DNA of 64,000 nt, taken from Lingula anatina. Its lineage: Eukaryota; Brachiopoda; Lingulata; Lingulida; Lingulidae. The number at the start of each line of letters is the position of its first letter. The first letter of the stretch is position 1. The stretch covers positions 248,001 through 312,000 of the forward strand of contig NW_019774736.1 of NCBI RefSeq assembly GCF_001039355.2. Direction: 5' to 3'. Under the pieces are notes generated by a model. It did no database searches. It was not told where the DNA came from and saw nothing but the letters and a program-made list of their open reading frames with translations. This document shows, one piece after another, positions 1 through 13,700 of the stretch. The translations under genes were made by a program, and so were the position numbers.

Positions 1-363
1 AGTCAAGTTACGACACAGTACAATACATTCCATTTAATCTTAGACACTGAAAGTCAAATATTTCACATGCCCAGAAGGGGACGACTTCACATGAGAAATT
101 ATGATAATAATCAAGAAATCACTCCAACATTTACGGCATTTTTTGTCTATTTGTACAGGGTTTTGCGTGTAAAGGACAATATCAAAAAATTACTTTATCT
201 ATGTTTTCGTTGGACTACCTTGACTATACGCAATTGACTCGTTAACTGTGCAACATTCCATATATTCGAAGAAACCTTAGGCTCTCTGAATGATAATGGA
301 ACTGAAATACACATAAACACATAAACAAGGACATCTTATGAAATATTCTATTTGCAAACTTAC

Positions 364-1988
364 GCTGTGCGACACAAAGACATTTATCAGTATCCAGGAT
401 TACGGACTCATCCATGCTGCAGTAGTAGCGCTTCCAGCACGTATCTTCACAGTTCGTGGTCCAACACGACGAACAAATTCGATACACGTACAAATCAGGA
501 CGTGTTCTGTGACGGCATTTCGCCATGCCAGGTGTACAACAGCATCCTAAAATGATGTTTGCAAGATCCATCCAAAAAGGTAAAATGCGTTGATGTTTAA
601 GACATTCAAGCTATTTCCCATATGGGTTGAAGACATTCAGTTTTCAAAGCGTGAATGAATTTCTCAGCCGTTTGAAGAGTAACAGCTTACTCACCTGGCG
701 GCCATGGGAAAGACCTCTTTTTTCGTTTCTTACTGACATCAGTTGCAAAATAGTCATCAAGGTCAGTGATTATTTCACAACTCGTAGCAACTGGCCAGGT
801 GGATCCTAAATTGAAATCAAAATGTCCATATTCTTAACAAATACATGTGAGATGTTTTAGTTTCAACAGTTTGGTAGACCATAGCAATGAAAATGCTCTT
901 TTGTCACAAACTAATTACAAATTTTTATCATTCACGTGAAATATTTCGATGGGTCATCTGCTATATTTATACCGTCCCCCCCCCCCCATGCGGGTGAGTG
1001 GATCTGTCTCTGTCTCTTAGGCTATCTGTTAAGATTGTTCGGTGTGCATTTTATCCATATGGCTTCTTTTATACCTCTGTTTCTCTAATCAATTTCCGTT
1101 TGTGGAAACTTAGCATTCTCCCAGTCCATGATATGGTTTTCCTGACCTGTGTGCTCCGTGATGGCTGATGACCACATTTCCTTTGTTTTCTTTGTTGTTC
1201 TATGGCGTAATTTTTCCTTCATTTCCTATTTCAACTTCTTCTCTGTGTTCTATGACTCTAACGTATATATTTCTCTATGTTTCTCCAATGTATTGACTCT
1301 CACAACTTAAACAATAGGTAGAATAAACCCCTTCTGCTGGATTTCTCTGAGTCTTTTAAGCTCGACTATGTGACACGACGCCATCTGGATCTTATAAAAA
1401 TATTGTAATGTATCTTTCTTATTATGGATAATGTGTTTCTAGAACAGACGTTCTACCCTTTTAAGTACGAAACTACTATGTTGCACCATAAATGAAATAG
1501 CATTCATACTTGGCTTAGGATCAATCGATCATGATAAAAATTGATAATCTAAACATACTTTCAAAGAGTATGTTTTTTAAATTGAATTTCCATATCAAAT
1601 ATTTCTGGACGACAAATCAGATATTTCGCCGCCCTTTAATCAGCCCAATGAAATATGCCACACTCACCTCCCCACTTCGGTTGGCACTGTTGTGAGTACA
1701 CATTACGTGCTTTGGCAGGTGTCAAAGGACCTTCGACGTCATTGAAAGGAGGCGTTTCGCTAACCAATCGACTTCCAATACATTGAGCTACCGAGCAATG
1801 GACACAAGTTGCCGCCCCTCTGTCATATAGAGTCCCAGGAGGACATTGCCTCTTGGCAGCTTTCACCAATGTTGTTCCTTTCTGCTGGTCTACCTCCGGA
1901 AGCGTACACTGCAAGTAATATTTGCAGTCGCAGGGAAACTCGTAGTGGCCAACGCCGTTTCTCTCCTCGATGCATTTTCGACAAAATT
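364..1988 (-). CDS. Gene A (partial): chitin-binding/LamG-family secreted protein, two exons, runs off the left edge
   Basis: Two coding exons are visible on the - strand. Exon 1988-1668 (321 nt) has an AG acceptor before 1988 and a gtgagt donor after 1668. It encodes a CBM14/peritrophin-A-like domain that matches genes 1-3 from its first residues (FCRKCIEERNGVGHYE) through the ...PPGTLYDRGAATCVHC block, followed by a longer linker than in the others. Exon 546-364 (183 nt, acceptor ttttag, donor gtaagt) aligns with the small cysteine module of the other genes at its end (DKCLCVA). Both exons start and end in phase 1, exactly as in genes 1-3, and neither contains a stop, which argues for a functional gene rather than a relic. 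The laminin-G exons would lie to the left of base 1. The signal-peptide and promoter exons, expected to the right of 1988, were not identified. The gene is divergent (head-to-head) to gene 1. Confidence 0.72.
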
Positions 1989-4900
1989 CTTAATTTCAAT
2001 AAAAAAAAATGATAAGATAGATAAATAAGTTGATCATTGGACTTCAAATAATAAGGCAAAAAACAGACACCTTAACAACCCCATCTTCATTTGAGGAGGG
2101 ACATTAAGAACGAATCTGCCATTAAAACTCCTTCAATTTAAGTTCAAACACGTGCGTAAGATTTCAGTCAATCTGACATGATACTTTGCTGATGAATTCA
2201 AATGTAATTTACCTCACTGATAATGTTTGTCATGGGTGTGCTAGCACTTGTTTTTCATCTTTTTTTTCCGCTGCTATTTTAGCTTGTCGGTTAAACATAT
2301 CACTTACCGGTATATGGGCCATATTCATCAGCAGGAAGGTGGCATTTATTGGCTATATCCTCAAGAGTGATAACTGCCTGATGAGACTGCGGTATCCAGG
2401 CCAAACAAACGAGAACTGCTGGAAAATATCAATCTCACATTTTTCACAGTTTCAGAAATTTAACCAAATTTTCTGGCATGTATTCCGACACAATATCTGT
2501 GTATATAGGCCTCTTTTTTGCTTAATGGCGTTATTACTAATCTCAGTTCGGATAATTCGAAAAATCGAACTATTTTAACTTATTTACTTACTACTGAGCG
2601 AAAAGCCCGGAAGCGCCAGCATCGTCTTTGCTCCAAAATAGCGTGTATTCTAAACATTGTGATTGAATGAGTTTTGCTAAGTATGAATAAAAACTACATT
2701 AAAAAGCATATAGATACGCATTTTTATTATGACAATCATATCACCTCGGAGGTTACTACATTTAAATCAAAACCTGTATGGAACCGTTGTTACTGCGTGA
2801 AATATGCGGATATTATTCAAATTGCTGCAGCTGCAGGCGCCTCTGTCGCAACCATGAATTCAGCCGTCGCAATTAGAAAACTAGATTTTAATATATTCAG
2901 TCGTTTCTATCTATATCCAAACCACTCAACCACTGGTTTTGTTAACGAAAACAACTTTGAAGTCTTCTGGCATGGAAAAAATCTCTTTAAGACACTCTAT
3001 GAGAATTTTTGCGTTTAAATTTTTTTCCAAACGTCTTGATGTAAAAATCACTCAGAAGTTATGAAATACTTGATTAGGGCATCCAATAAATATTTAGCGT
3101 GTCGTGGCAAATTGATCAAATTGATCTAAAAATGGCTTCCATCTAAAATGACACTTGATCGTCTACATCTCACTACCACGGAAAATAAACCTTTACTATG
3201 GAAAAATTCAGAAAACTTGGCTCTGTGTTTGTGTGGCATTTCATAGTGGCATTCTGTATGTTTTTAGTGATCTAAGGTTGTTTTTAAAGAACTGTTTTAA
3301 TGAAAAAAAATAACTGTTCAACCATAATTTTCCTGAATCAACGTCACTGTACACCACAAAGATCGCCAGGGAATTAGAAATAAACGTTCAAAATACATTA
3401 AAATGTTTCAGTGTACTGAAATTCAGCTAGCCACATTAGTTATGTCTCCTCCATCTCAGTGTACCACAAACTTTCATAGTCCCATTCATAACAAGAGAGA
3501 AGGCTACAAAGACTATCGATTGTTCGTGATTTGGCCAAACAAGGCCGCTTTTATAATATATATAACTCACTATCCTGATAATTTTAACAATAATAACAAT
3601 GTAGCAAATTGTTGCCTGCATTAAATGTTATGGCCTTAGGGATAAAAATTATATATGAAATATTCAATAAGACTCATCATCCTAAAAATTATGATGTGAC
3701 GAGTCAGCAAAAGTTATTATTTTCAAACAATTTTGCACAAATTTATTACTTTCTCTATGTCTGACTTTCATCACCAAAAGTTTTTGAAATAAGAAAACTT
3801 CGTTTTCTACATAAGCTTGAATTTGTCAAAATCAGCACAGCAGAGTGAATTAGCATTAAACATAAGTCCATGTGTCGAGTTGAAAAGGTAAAGGTATCAC
3901 CACGCGAATTCAGTCCTACGCAATTCTTCTCTTCAAACTAATCGATGACTCAACTTCTTTTTTAAGAGACACAAAACCACATGGGTAGATATTACCTCTA
4001 ATTCGATACACAATTAGCTTGAGGTGCATAAATTAGCATTTATAGCCAGTTTACCTGAAATTGTATTTCAAATGGGGATTGGGTAAGGTGAGAGAACTTG
4101 TATGTTAGTAGGTGGTAATTTCTGGGCTTTTTGTCACTTTAGCCATTAAAAATGGAGATGAAAATTAATGGCAACATCATTTGCGCCGAAGTGCATAACA
4201 TTTGTGCCTTTTTGGCAACAAAAACACGAAGTAAGAAGCGAATGACTTTACTGTTTGACCACGACTGAGTCGTACATGCACCTAGTGTTCTTATTTCAGG
4301 TAAAACCATGAACTACTGGGTAGCATGTACATGTACCAGTGAAGACTAGTGTCACTTATGTTCTAGTTCGATCATTTCCCCCTTTTTTGTATACTGACTG
4401 ATATACAATTCATATGCTTCTTTTGTCCCCTTAAGGAGAGCATATCATACAATGTGCCATTTGCCCTCTTTTCTTGCTCTTGGTTAAACCTTGTTTAAAA
4501 AATTACGATCAAGTGCATGAAGTTACGATTTTTTAATGTAGTCCCTCCCAATCTCAGTTGGAAACATTTTCATAATAAACTGATTACCAATATGGTAGAG
4601 AGATAAGAAGGAAAGACGAGAAACAAATGGATTGTTCTTGCTTTCATTAAAAATATTGATTTAATTTATAAATCATACTGTATTCGGTGTTACATAGCGA
4701 GCTAACTCAACCAGGCAGGCGGAAACACCGGTTACTTCGCCTGACTCCAGTCCCCACGAACATTAACTCCAATTAAGAAAGAAGTTTATGCTAAATAAAA
4801 TGTGGCTCGTTCTACAAGGTACCTGATTTAGATGTGGGTAAATTATCCCAAATTTTGTGGTGGCACGCATATTAATTCTGTGGAAAGCATATCCAAGTGC

Positions 4901-6692
4901 CATTAATTCTGCTCTGCTGAGCAGCTTGTCATTAGTAATTACAATGCAAAGACATTTCAGAACTGGTCATGGGTTTTAAATGGGAGGTGCTTGGGAACCG
5001 GCAAAGTAATGTATCCTCCTCCTCTCACAATCAAGCAATTTTTCCTTAAAATTTGCACACAGCAGTCGCGTGGCGTCTCATATCTTGTCAGTGTATAAAG
5101 TTGCCAACTTTGAAAAATCAAATGCCATACTACTTTATGCAAAATGATACAAAAATATGAAAAGAATGCACATAAACAGTGCACTTCTGGTGTTGTTCTA
5201 ACTTTGGGACAAAGGTGTTATTAGATGCCACAGTGAAGATAAAAAATAATTCTTACAGACTTATATTTTATCAGTATCGTTCTTTCATTTATTTGGTGTG
5301 ATTTATTTGATCACTAGTTGTGCTCAGTAGGTTGTTTTCTGTAAAAGATTGCTACAATAAGACGTTTTTCCACTGAAACAGTGATCGGAAATCGAACGTA
5401 TTCCATCCTGCTAAAACCACCTGGCCTGTTTTGTACCTTCAAAATATACGTTACCCCGTTTTTATGATTTTTAAGAAAAAATTCTTGGATATCAAGAATA
5501 AACTACCTGCTAACCACGACACAAGAATTGTAATCTGAACACATTTGTGATTGAGCGTCTCATTCAAATTTGACACCGAAAAAAATTATCAGCGGCGCAA
5601 ACATTAAGGAAACGTCACCTCCAGTGCTAAAATGGCTCCATTTTAAAAGACAGAATATAAAAATTATCACACTTGTAACCGTTACTTTTCAAATTTAGCT
5701 TTGTTATTTAATTTGAGATGGAGATCATCAAAATGTTTGACTGGCGGATATTTGATCAGAGTGCTAGAATAGCTTTCTGATTTTTTTTTGTTTGGCAACA
5801 CTTGTGCATATGATAAGTCTGAAATAAGTCGCAAAGTTTACTAACAGAAATATTAACACCCAATTTACACCACCGAGTTTGTAAGGTGGCATCCAAGGGT
5901 TCTCGATGGTCTCCAAAGGCGTCTCCAACACTTGTCATCTGTCGCCTGGGGGGGGGGGTCGAGTTTGAAAAAGCCAAAGGTTTGAGTGCTAGTGCTTTCT
6001 GTCAAACGTCAAAATCGTTGCAAGAAATTAGCTTAGTTTTAATATGTGCTCTGTAGCAGACAAACCGATTTCTCACTACACCATGACAACATTAATAGCG
6101 GATAAATATTGTTTATCATGCTCTTGCACGTGATCAGATGTTTCTTCAGGACAAGCTGAGGGCAGCCCTAACCAATCAGCACTCCGGCTGTCCACGGGCT
6201 GCTTAACACTGAGGACAGTAAAACACGGGTCAACGAACGCCAATCGATGGTGTCAGTTAAACCAATTAAATTGATGCGGACCCGAAAAAATGTCACCCGA
6301 AGTGACACACTGGGCGTAGTACATTAAAAACCTTGTCCGTTTAACTATTTTGGTACCATGGTTAGCCGGCTGCTGACTTAGTATTAATTTAATTATGTTA
6401 CATTATTCTATAATTTAGATACTATCCGGTGAAGCTCTGGTTCCTTTTTCCTTTCTACGGTCTGAGTATTTACCCCTGTATGTCAAACCACTATTTCACT
6501 TTTCAGACACATAAAGAAAGACTTTATGTGAAATAAATAGGTCTAGTCGGTAAAATTAACGTTCGATTTAAAACTTTGAGTGGTGGGGTATTTCATAAAT
6601 GGGAATTCCTCAAACCAGTAGATGCGTTAATTAAGAAATCCATGACTAAATGCATCAACCACAACATTTTATCACCTGGCTCAGGCTGCTCT
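1989..6692. other. Intergenic interval between divergent genes A and 1
   Basis: The interval should contain the upstream exons and promoter of gene A on the - strand. Open reading frames here are short, start and end at random, and show no recognisable domain. A poly-G run lies near 5949-5958. No tRNA, rRNA or transposase was seen. Confidence 0.5.
3548..3555 (-). promoter_or_regulatory. Possible TATA box for gene A
   Basis: Read on the - strand this is TATAAAAG, the same octamer as the gene 3 TATA box, and it lies about 1.6 kb upstream of the first visible gene A exon. A TCAC start-site-like sequence follows at about 29 bases. No first-exon donor could be assigned, so this is only a candidate. 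Confidence 0.22.
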
Positions 6693-6698
6693 TATAAA
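6693..6698 (+). promoter_or_regulatory. TATA box of gene 1
   Basis: TATAAA lies upstream of a likely non-coding first exon. A start around 6723, 30 bases downstream, would give an exon ending at 6794 with a strong gtaagt donor. The arrangement of TATA box, short untranslated exon and then ATG exon recurs in genes 2 and 3. Confidence 0.55.
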
Positions 6699-6722
6699 CA
6701 GCCCCATGCAACTTGCAAACGC

Positions 6723-6794
6723 AGAAGTTTCGGTATCTTGTGCCTAACGATTGTCAAGCTTGTGGCTGCGTTCCGAGGAGACGATACCAACCAG
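6723..6794 (+). other. Probable 5' untranslated exon of gene 1
   Basis: The right border is a consensus donor (CCAG then gtaagt at 6795). The ATG exon of gene 1 begins with its own acceptor (cttccag, exon from 7759), so an upstream exon must exist. This is the only well-placed candidate. The left end is inferred from TATA spacing. Confidence 0.5.
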
Positions 6795-6808
6795 GTAAGT
6801 GACATTGT

Positions 6809-6810
<2 letters not shown>

Positions 6811-6856
<46 letters not shown>
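6811..6856. repeat. (TA)n microsatellite
   Basis: An uninterrupted TA repeat of about 46 bases in the first intron of gene 1. It starts only 16 bases after the predicted donor of the untranslated exon. Confidence 0.95.
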
Positions 6857-6861
<5 letters not shown>

Positions 6862-7763
6862 GATCGTCCACACTAACTCGTCGACTACCTAACGACTACC
6901 TTATATAAAAATCAAATTGCACAATAATGTACTTTTATTTAAGTTGGAATATTGGCAATGCAATTGTAACTTGCGCTAAAAAACGCTAAAATTATTAATT
7001 CCATCAAACTTTAGTTAATTATCTTAATGCAAATCGTTATGTTACGTTTGTCATACCACTGTTGATCATTATTTAACAAAGATTTTAATATTGATCAACA
7101 CTTTAGTACCGGATGAAGGAATAAAAGCCGAAAGTTTGGACTTTTTTCCTTATTTATTAGTTGATCAATATAGATGCCATTTAGACTTAATTTGTAATAC
7201 CACTTTTGATATGTTAAAGACCCAAAGTTACTAAGCATGATTAAGTGACAGTTAAGTCTAGCTAGGTAAATATAAGTTTTGTTTATAAAATGTAATTTGT
7301 AATAGATTGAATTAAGTGCTTTCAATTATTTTCTGGTAAGCATTATACCATCCTAATGTTCATCACAGTAGCTTGACGCAGTAAAACACTCAATGTTATA
7401 TTTGAATCTTGGGTCATGCCAGGGTCAGGCATTAATGCAAATCAACAGACACGCCCATAGGAAACTTTGAATAATTAGATGGAGCCAAAGTCATTTTAAA
7501 CGACAGGAACGTTCATTTGAAAATAGTAGAAATTGAAAATGCAAAATAGGTCCCATTTGGGATGTCTGTCTGGAAAACCAAAATTTATAAAATGTCCATT
7601 AGCAAAATAATTAAACACCCATTTAATGTTTAACAACGTGAAGTCACTGATGCATTAGCAAATTACAGCGGAAGGTGATGTTTTTAATAAGTTTCCCTTT
7701 TAAGGCCCGTCTGGTTGTGCAGCTTTAACACTGACATTGAAATTTCATTTTCTTCCAGTTATC

Positions 7764-10415
7764 ATGAAGTACCTTATTGTGCTTATGGCTGCGGTGCAGC
7801 TTGCATATTCACGTAAGTTATAGTTTTACTAGTGTGATTATAATGTTTTCTATGTCAGTATAAAATAGTATTTTTTATTTATCCTCGTTCTATCAGGGTG
7901 GGCCTTTATTTAATACTGCAAGCTCATTTATGAAGTTGCACAACATCCATAGATTTTTCCAACATTAAACACTTATCCTATTTTATTGTACTTTTCTAGA
8001 AACTGAGATTATTAGGACACAGGGACCAACCGTCTCACCAGCAGGTAATAAATTGATGTCAGACATAAAACAAAAATCACTTTGGTTTTAAGAATTATAA
8101 CTTATAATTATGTGAAACCATATGTTTGTCACATTATGGGCGTTTCTTACATTTTTTTTTACTTTTACAACGTTTTTGTTTACAAAAATCGACGGACATC
8201 AGGTAAACAAAAATGATTGTGTCTTTTTAGAGTTCTGCCAGCAGTGTGTCGAGGAGAGAAATGGCGTAGGTCACTATGAGAACCCAGATGACTGTAGGTC
8301 ACACTTCAGCTGCCAAAGAAGAGATGATGGCACCGTGTATGCCAACCTTATGCCATGCTCTCCTGGCACTCTCTTCGAGAGGAGCGTAGCTACATGCGTG
8401 CCATGTGCCGATGCCACTTGTGACGGATGTGCATGCCCAGATCCAAAATGCCCACCACTTAGTAAGTGCACGTAACTTTCTGTTCAACGAAATTGAGGGC
8501 GATTACTAAATAGTCTCTGTCTAAAAGAACCATTAAATCGATTAATTAACAACTTTTTCAACCAAAATCAATGAAAGGGGTCCCATTTAAGGAAAAGCAA
8601 TGTTCAAGTGTTACAAAGACCAGAGAACAGTATGACTGACTTTGTCCACTTTGTGTTATAGCATTCGTTCCCGAATCCACCACCACCGAGCCAATGCCAC
8701 CAAAGGGCCCTCAGTCCTGCGAGGGCAACGATGGCTGGAGGAACTTTGAGGCCGAGGGATCCACCAACAAATTCGTGCGTGAAATGACCATCAACCAGAC
8801 CCTGTACCAGGAGCTCGTCTATTGTGGACCCACTGATGACTGGAGATTCGATGTCTCACCAGATGTATGCGCCTGCACTACTCTGCGTAAGTTTTTTTTT
8901 CTTTAATATCTGATCGGTTTTCTTTCATTTCCTACATTTAAGAATTGCGATTTGACAACTATATTTATGTAAATAGCACGCTCTTTGCTTATAATTTCAT
9001 ATATTCTTTTCATTTAACAGCCGAGAACGCAGTTCTTATTATTCCCTTCGACGCCCAGCCATTCAAGACGTACAACAACGGTGATTGGGTCGATGCCAAG
9101 GACGTCGGAATCACTGCCGGCCGCGTTGGCAACGCAGCTGACATGAACGGTACCCAGCAGATTGAGATCCCGCGTATGGACAACACCTACTGGGGAACAC
9201 AGGTCACACTGAACATCGACTTCAATGCCGATCCTAATGGCAATGATGTCAAGAGGAACGTCCTCTCCACTGGCAGCTGCAACATCCCACCAACAATTGA
9301 GCTCAACTTAAGAGAGGACAATACTCTTGAATGCAAATTCCGTGTCATTGATGTTAACGGCACAGAGACAAACATTGTGGAAACAATCCCAGGCGTAAGT
9401 AATCAACATTGTAAATACTTTAACTTTTTAAAAATTAAGTGACACAGTTTCATCCATTTCTAACACTCTAGATGTGCAAAATTACCAGCAAGAAACTATA
9501 TGTACACATCGAAATTGGTATCAAAACTTAATAAACGTTGTCATTTATCCACAGATCCAGAGAGGCTCGTGGAACAACGCACAGGTGGTCTTCGACGGTC
9601 TCTCCTTCAGAGTGTACCTCAATGGCCAGCTTCAGTTCACAAGCGTTGCTGTTGGTGAGTCCAAAGATTCCTAATATTCGGTTTGGCATAATGTTCATGC
9701 AAAACAAAAATATATGTCACCATACATCTTTGTCGTCACAGTTTTGTTTTGACTCTATTACGCTTTGGTTAAACATGGTTTACAGTGTTAATATTTTCTG
9801 TATTTGATAATCATTTGAATCTCTTTAACTTAGGCACCATTCCATACACCTTGGCTCCATTGTTCCTCGGCAGATCTCTGAACTGCGAGGTCCAGGAGTT
9901 TGTATCCAACACCAGGTGGTATGGCCAGCTTGATGAGGTAAGGCTACATATTCATATTCTACTATTTACAGAGTCAAAGTCAGCTTTTTTGCGAGTTTCA
10001 GAACTGACGCGGGCCAGCTTCTTTAGTTTCAAATTTACATACATACCCGCTTGTTTGGGTCTGAAGTTCAGCGGTTTTGATTAAAGTATATCACGCCTGT
10101 AAACGCTAGGCGGGCTTATTACACATGGCCTTCTACGGAACCACGAAATTCAGATAGGCTAACCAAATGAGCGACAGTGGTTGAACTTGAAGTGAATGCA
10201 TGTAGGAGCTAATGTTCAGGATAGTTTATCCTATAAAAACACATGTAAAATATGCACGCATCATTTGAAAGCTTTAGATTAACAATTTTCCATTATTTAT
10301 TCATTAGCTGCAAGTGTACCAAGTTGTCCTGAGTGACTACGATCGTTGCAGAGTACGTAATGGCGGCCATAACGTTATTGTTGAGAACCCAGACGTCGCA
10401 GGCTGCTCACAATAG
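7764..10415 (+). CDS. Gene 1: secreted chitin-binding/laminin-G domain protein, 411 aa
   Basis: Eight coding exons: 7764-7812, 8000-8044, 8231-8461, 8662-8886, 9021-9394, 9555-9654, 9834-9937 and 10308-10415 (TAG). All borders are GT/AG, and the intron phases are 1,1,1,1,0,1,0. The protein has a signal peptide (MKYLIVLMAAVQLAYS), the GPTVSPA tail, a CBM14-like domain at residues 32-108 (FCQQCVEERNGVGHYE... CSPGTLFERSVATCVPC), a four-cysteine module at 109-183 ending in CAC, and a laminin-G-like fold at 184-411 (start: IIPFDAQPF; later FDGLSFRVYLNGQ and GQLDE). It is expected to be an extracellular chitin-associated protein. The start is chosen because this ATG heads the only signal peptide and follows an acceptor by five bases. 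Compared with genes 2 and 3 the LamG domain is the most diverged, and the C-terminus is longer with two extra cysteines. The domain assignment is by motif only, and the exact biological role is inference. Confidence 0.88.
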
Positions 10416-10784
10416 ATGGCGGCACCTGCAGATCACCGACCATAACAGTCCAAAGGAATGACGAGAGTGAACACTTTCCGCAATGCTTGTCATGTGGCGC
10501 CAGCTGAACTTTTGAGTGTCTTATTTGGACAGTATGTCGAAACACTTGATCAATTACGGAAACAAGGGCTGAGATTTTTTCACTGATATTAGAGGGAGAA
10601 CATGAAAGTGTTGATGACGCAAAATATTATTGTCTAAATGTGCCATTCTGAGTTTGTTGGACGGCATGACCTCAACCAGGCATACGTATTATATTGTATT
10701 GTTTATTTGTGACATATCATAACTCACGTATCATAGACATTTACATAAGACGTATTTGTGACGTTTTTCTGTCTTGATTTTTGT

Positions 10785-10790
10785 AATAAA
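10785..10790 (+). promoter_or_regulatory. Polyadenylation signal of gene 1
   Basis: First AATAAA after the stop codon, about 370 bases downstream. It sits in an AT/T-rich context suitable for 3' end formation. Confidence 0.5.
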
Positions 10791-10799
10791 TTTCTATGC

Positions 10800-13700
10800 A
10801 TGTTCTTTAATCAAAACTGATCGATATTGTGCTGTTGTCTGAGTAGGGGAAATAGTTAGGCCTATCATACATAGGTATCTTTGTACAGTTAGCCTGGGTA
10901 CAGCTAATAAAGCTTTTATGATGCAATCGAAAATACCAAAAAATTGTTTGTCGTTTTGCATCTCTCTTTGCTCCCTCCCATCTTTCTCACATTCCATACC
11001 ACCAAGTTAATACTTGCATGTGCCAGCTTTCACACCGAGTGTGAGGCCTCTATAATAAACATGAACGGCACCTTTGCTGTTTTGCAAAGCACTCGCTCTT
11101 TCTCTCTCCCTCTTTCTCTCTGTCTCTTCAACAGAACCTTGAAATGCACTGAACACCCACAGTCACGTTTCAGGAACATGCGTCATTTACACGATGCGAA
11201 TATAAAATCCAACAAGTTTTGAACAAAAGTGCGCATGCCTAAGTGCTTGGTATGCAACACAAAGAGTAAACATATCTATGCTAGGTGCTTTACTTCCGTT
11301 CATTGGTAGAATGATAGTGATGTGCCCGATATACACGGTACGCCCATAAATTCCAAGGTTCGTTTTACTCTGATAGTTCGTTTTACTCGGATATATATAT
11401 CGGTATATGATTGCAGTCTTACTAATGTTAGTAAACTAAGAGATGATGGCCTGGATACATGTTCCGTACGTTCCAGTCTCCAAATCTAAATTTTTTTCGA
11501 TTCTTTTTCTTTTGTTCCTTTTTATCTGTCGGTACTTGGTGCCAGATAGACGGTCTGTCTACTAAGACTAGTCAAGTCGCTGCACCCCATGCACCCAATG
11601 ACACAAAGAAACCTGGGCAGGTCGGCACTCAACTGGCGAGGTTTGCCCATCTTTCCCTGGCCAATGGGACACAAAGATCATCTCACCCTCGGATGGTAAA
11701 ACGTGGCGCCGTAGCGATTTAGCCACTGGTTCCAGCAACAATGAGGTGTCCTCCTCACCGTGCATGCATGTCAGAAATAAAAAATTGCAGACTCTGAGGT
11801 GGCCAGAAGCCAGTTTCCCGCTCCCTTATCAGCATGATCCAAAGAAAAGCACAGCAGTACGTTTAGCATTGATGTGGCTGCAACGTTTGCCCTTTACTGG
11901 TGCACTGTTGTTACTGGCCCTAACAAGGCAGTGAGTGCTCACAAGAGCAGGGACGAAAATCTCTGGGGTCAGAAAAGCCTGACCCTGCTGAAATAAAGAA
12001 GAGAAAAGAAGAATAGTAATATTCCCAATTTATTTCTGGCCCAATTGCCCCCCAAACTATGCTGGTTAAGCATCAAACCAGTGTTGTTATGGGGAACGTC
12101 CTCACCACCTCCGCAGATGCATGGGCCGGTCTTGTACCAGAGTGAAGAGTGGGTACTTATCTTTCACTTATCTAATCTTAAGTTTATTCGAACGTAAAAT
12201 CCCTCCACATTTCTGCGATAATCCAATGCCAGTACATTCATTTTTTAACATTCATCTTAAATCAAAATGATTAACATAATTGATCTATTTAGTCTAGGGC
12301 ATTTCAGTATCATCTGAAAAAATACAAGTGCAATCATTGCTTTGTATTACGTGTACTTACATGTATACTTGGTACACGAAATACATGTAGTAATATCTCT
12401 AATACGGTATACCCCTATTTTCTTTTAATAGAATTACTCCACCCAATAACAAAAATCGGAAGCAGTATTAATAACATCTCAAACAACAACTACCGTGACA
12501 AAGAGTAAAAAACGGTAGTAATAAGTAGCATACCAGGCTTGTTACTTTTTCAGTATGATCCATTATGATAAGTTAAATCACTATAGCATTTTATTTTCTC
12601 TTATGAACTAACTGGACTGAAAACTTAAATTTTTATTGATTTACCTAAGACAGGTCTTAAACTGTTTGCAGACAAAATGATGAAAGCTTAAATGGAATGG
12701 GAAAACGGTTTTTAATTAATCTCTCAGGATTCTCCTGTTTATGAATTATAGCGATTACCCCTAGTTTCTTAGAGACAGATAATCCTCTAGATTCAAAATC
12801 GTAATCTAGAGATTGGAGAAGTCGATAAACACCCAGACAATTTTTATAAAATTGATTTGTAAATCCGACAGTGCCAGGACATTTACCATTTAAGCACTTT
12901 ATAGTGCCACAAGTGATTCCCAGCTAATCCTCCATAGAGAGGGATTTCTATGTGTTGGGACTCAAAACCATTTAAAGAAGTAAAATCAAAAGTACAAAGT
13001 GATCCGTTACTACTTGTGCACAGAGATTTATGAAAAAGATAGATATACAGTATGATCTAGAATTATTATTTTGTTCCGTGCGAGTTTGTCCAGAATTATC
13101 AATGATTTTACACACTTTTTGTTAAAATAACCCTTCAGTAGACAGCAGAATTACCTACTAGGCTTTTCGCCTTGGTCTATCCGTTTGGTTTTCTGCTCTT
13201 TGCATTTTCCTTTTTAATCTTTCCCTCACGTAATCAAGCCTTTGTTTATTACTGCATTCCTCAAATCAAATCTGGAAAAAATCACCTCCCCGCCAATGAC
13301 CTTAGTGCCACTTGTACACCCCAACTCCTTTCTTACTGTATTCATCTTATTACTTCAAGCCCAAGGTCAAATTGTGACTCATGTTACCTGTATCTGTCCA
13401 CACCACCTTTTCATCTTTCCTTCACTGTATTACCTACCACGTCCTCTTCTTTGTGTTCTGACGATCTACTTGATACCGAGCAGACCGTGCTTGTACCTGG
13501 CCGCGCGTGCCAGAATTTAACCTAATACCATTTAACACTTACGCCTACCGACACGAGTAAGGACGCGGCAGGCAATTAGAATTGTTCGCTGATAAATAGA
13601 GGACTTCATGATGATAGTGCAGTCAATTTTGCCGCTGGAAATTATTGTTACCTTCGCTCATTTGCCCTTGCGTCTTTTCTTCACAAATATTTTTAGTTTT

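Noticed and set aside
2036-2090. Signal-peptide-like start on the - strand (MKMGLLRCLFFALLFEVQ) just upstream of gene A's chitin exon
   Set aside because: It runs into a stop, the only possible donor (gtccaa) is poor, and joining it to the exon at 1988 gives the wrong frame.
2186-2578. 130-codon open frame on the + strand
   Set aside because: No domain, no splice or promoter support, and a composition typical of translated AT-rich non-coding DNA.
6576-6863. Open frame ending in a Tyr-Ile repeat
   Set aside because: It starts at a TTG and reads through the predicted untranslated exon and the (TA)n microsatellite.
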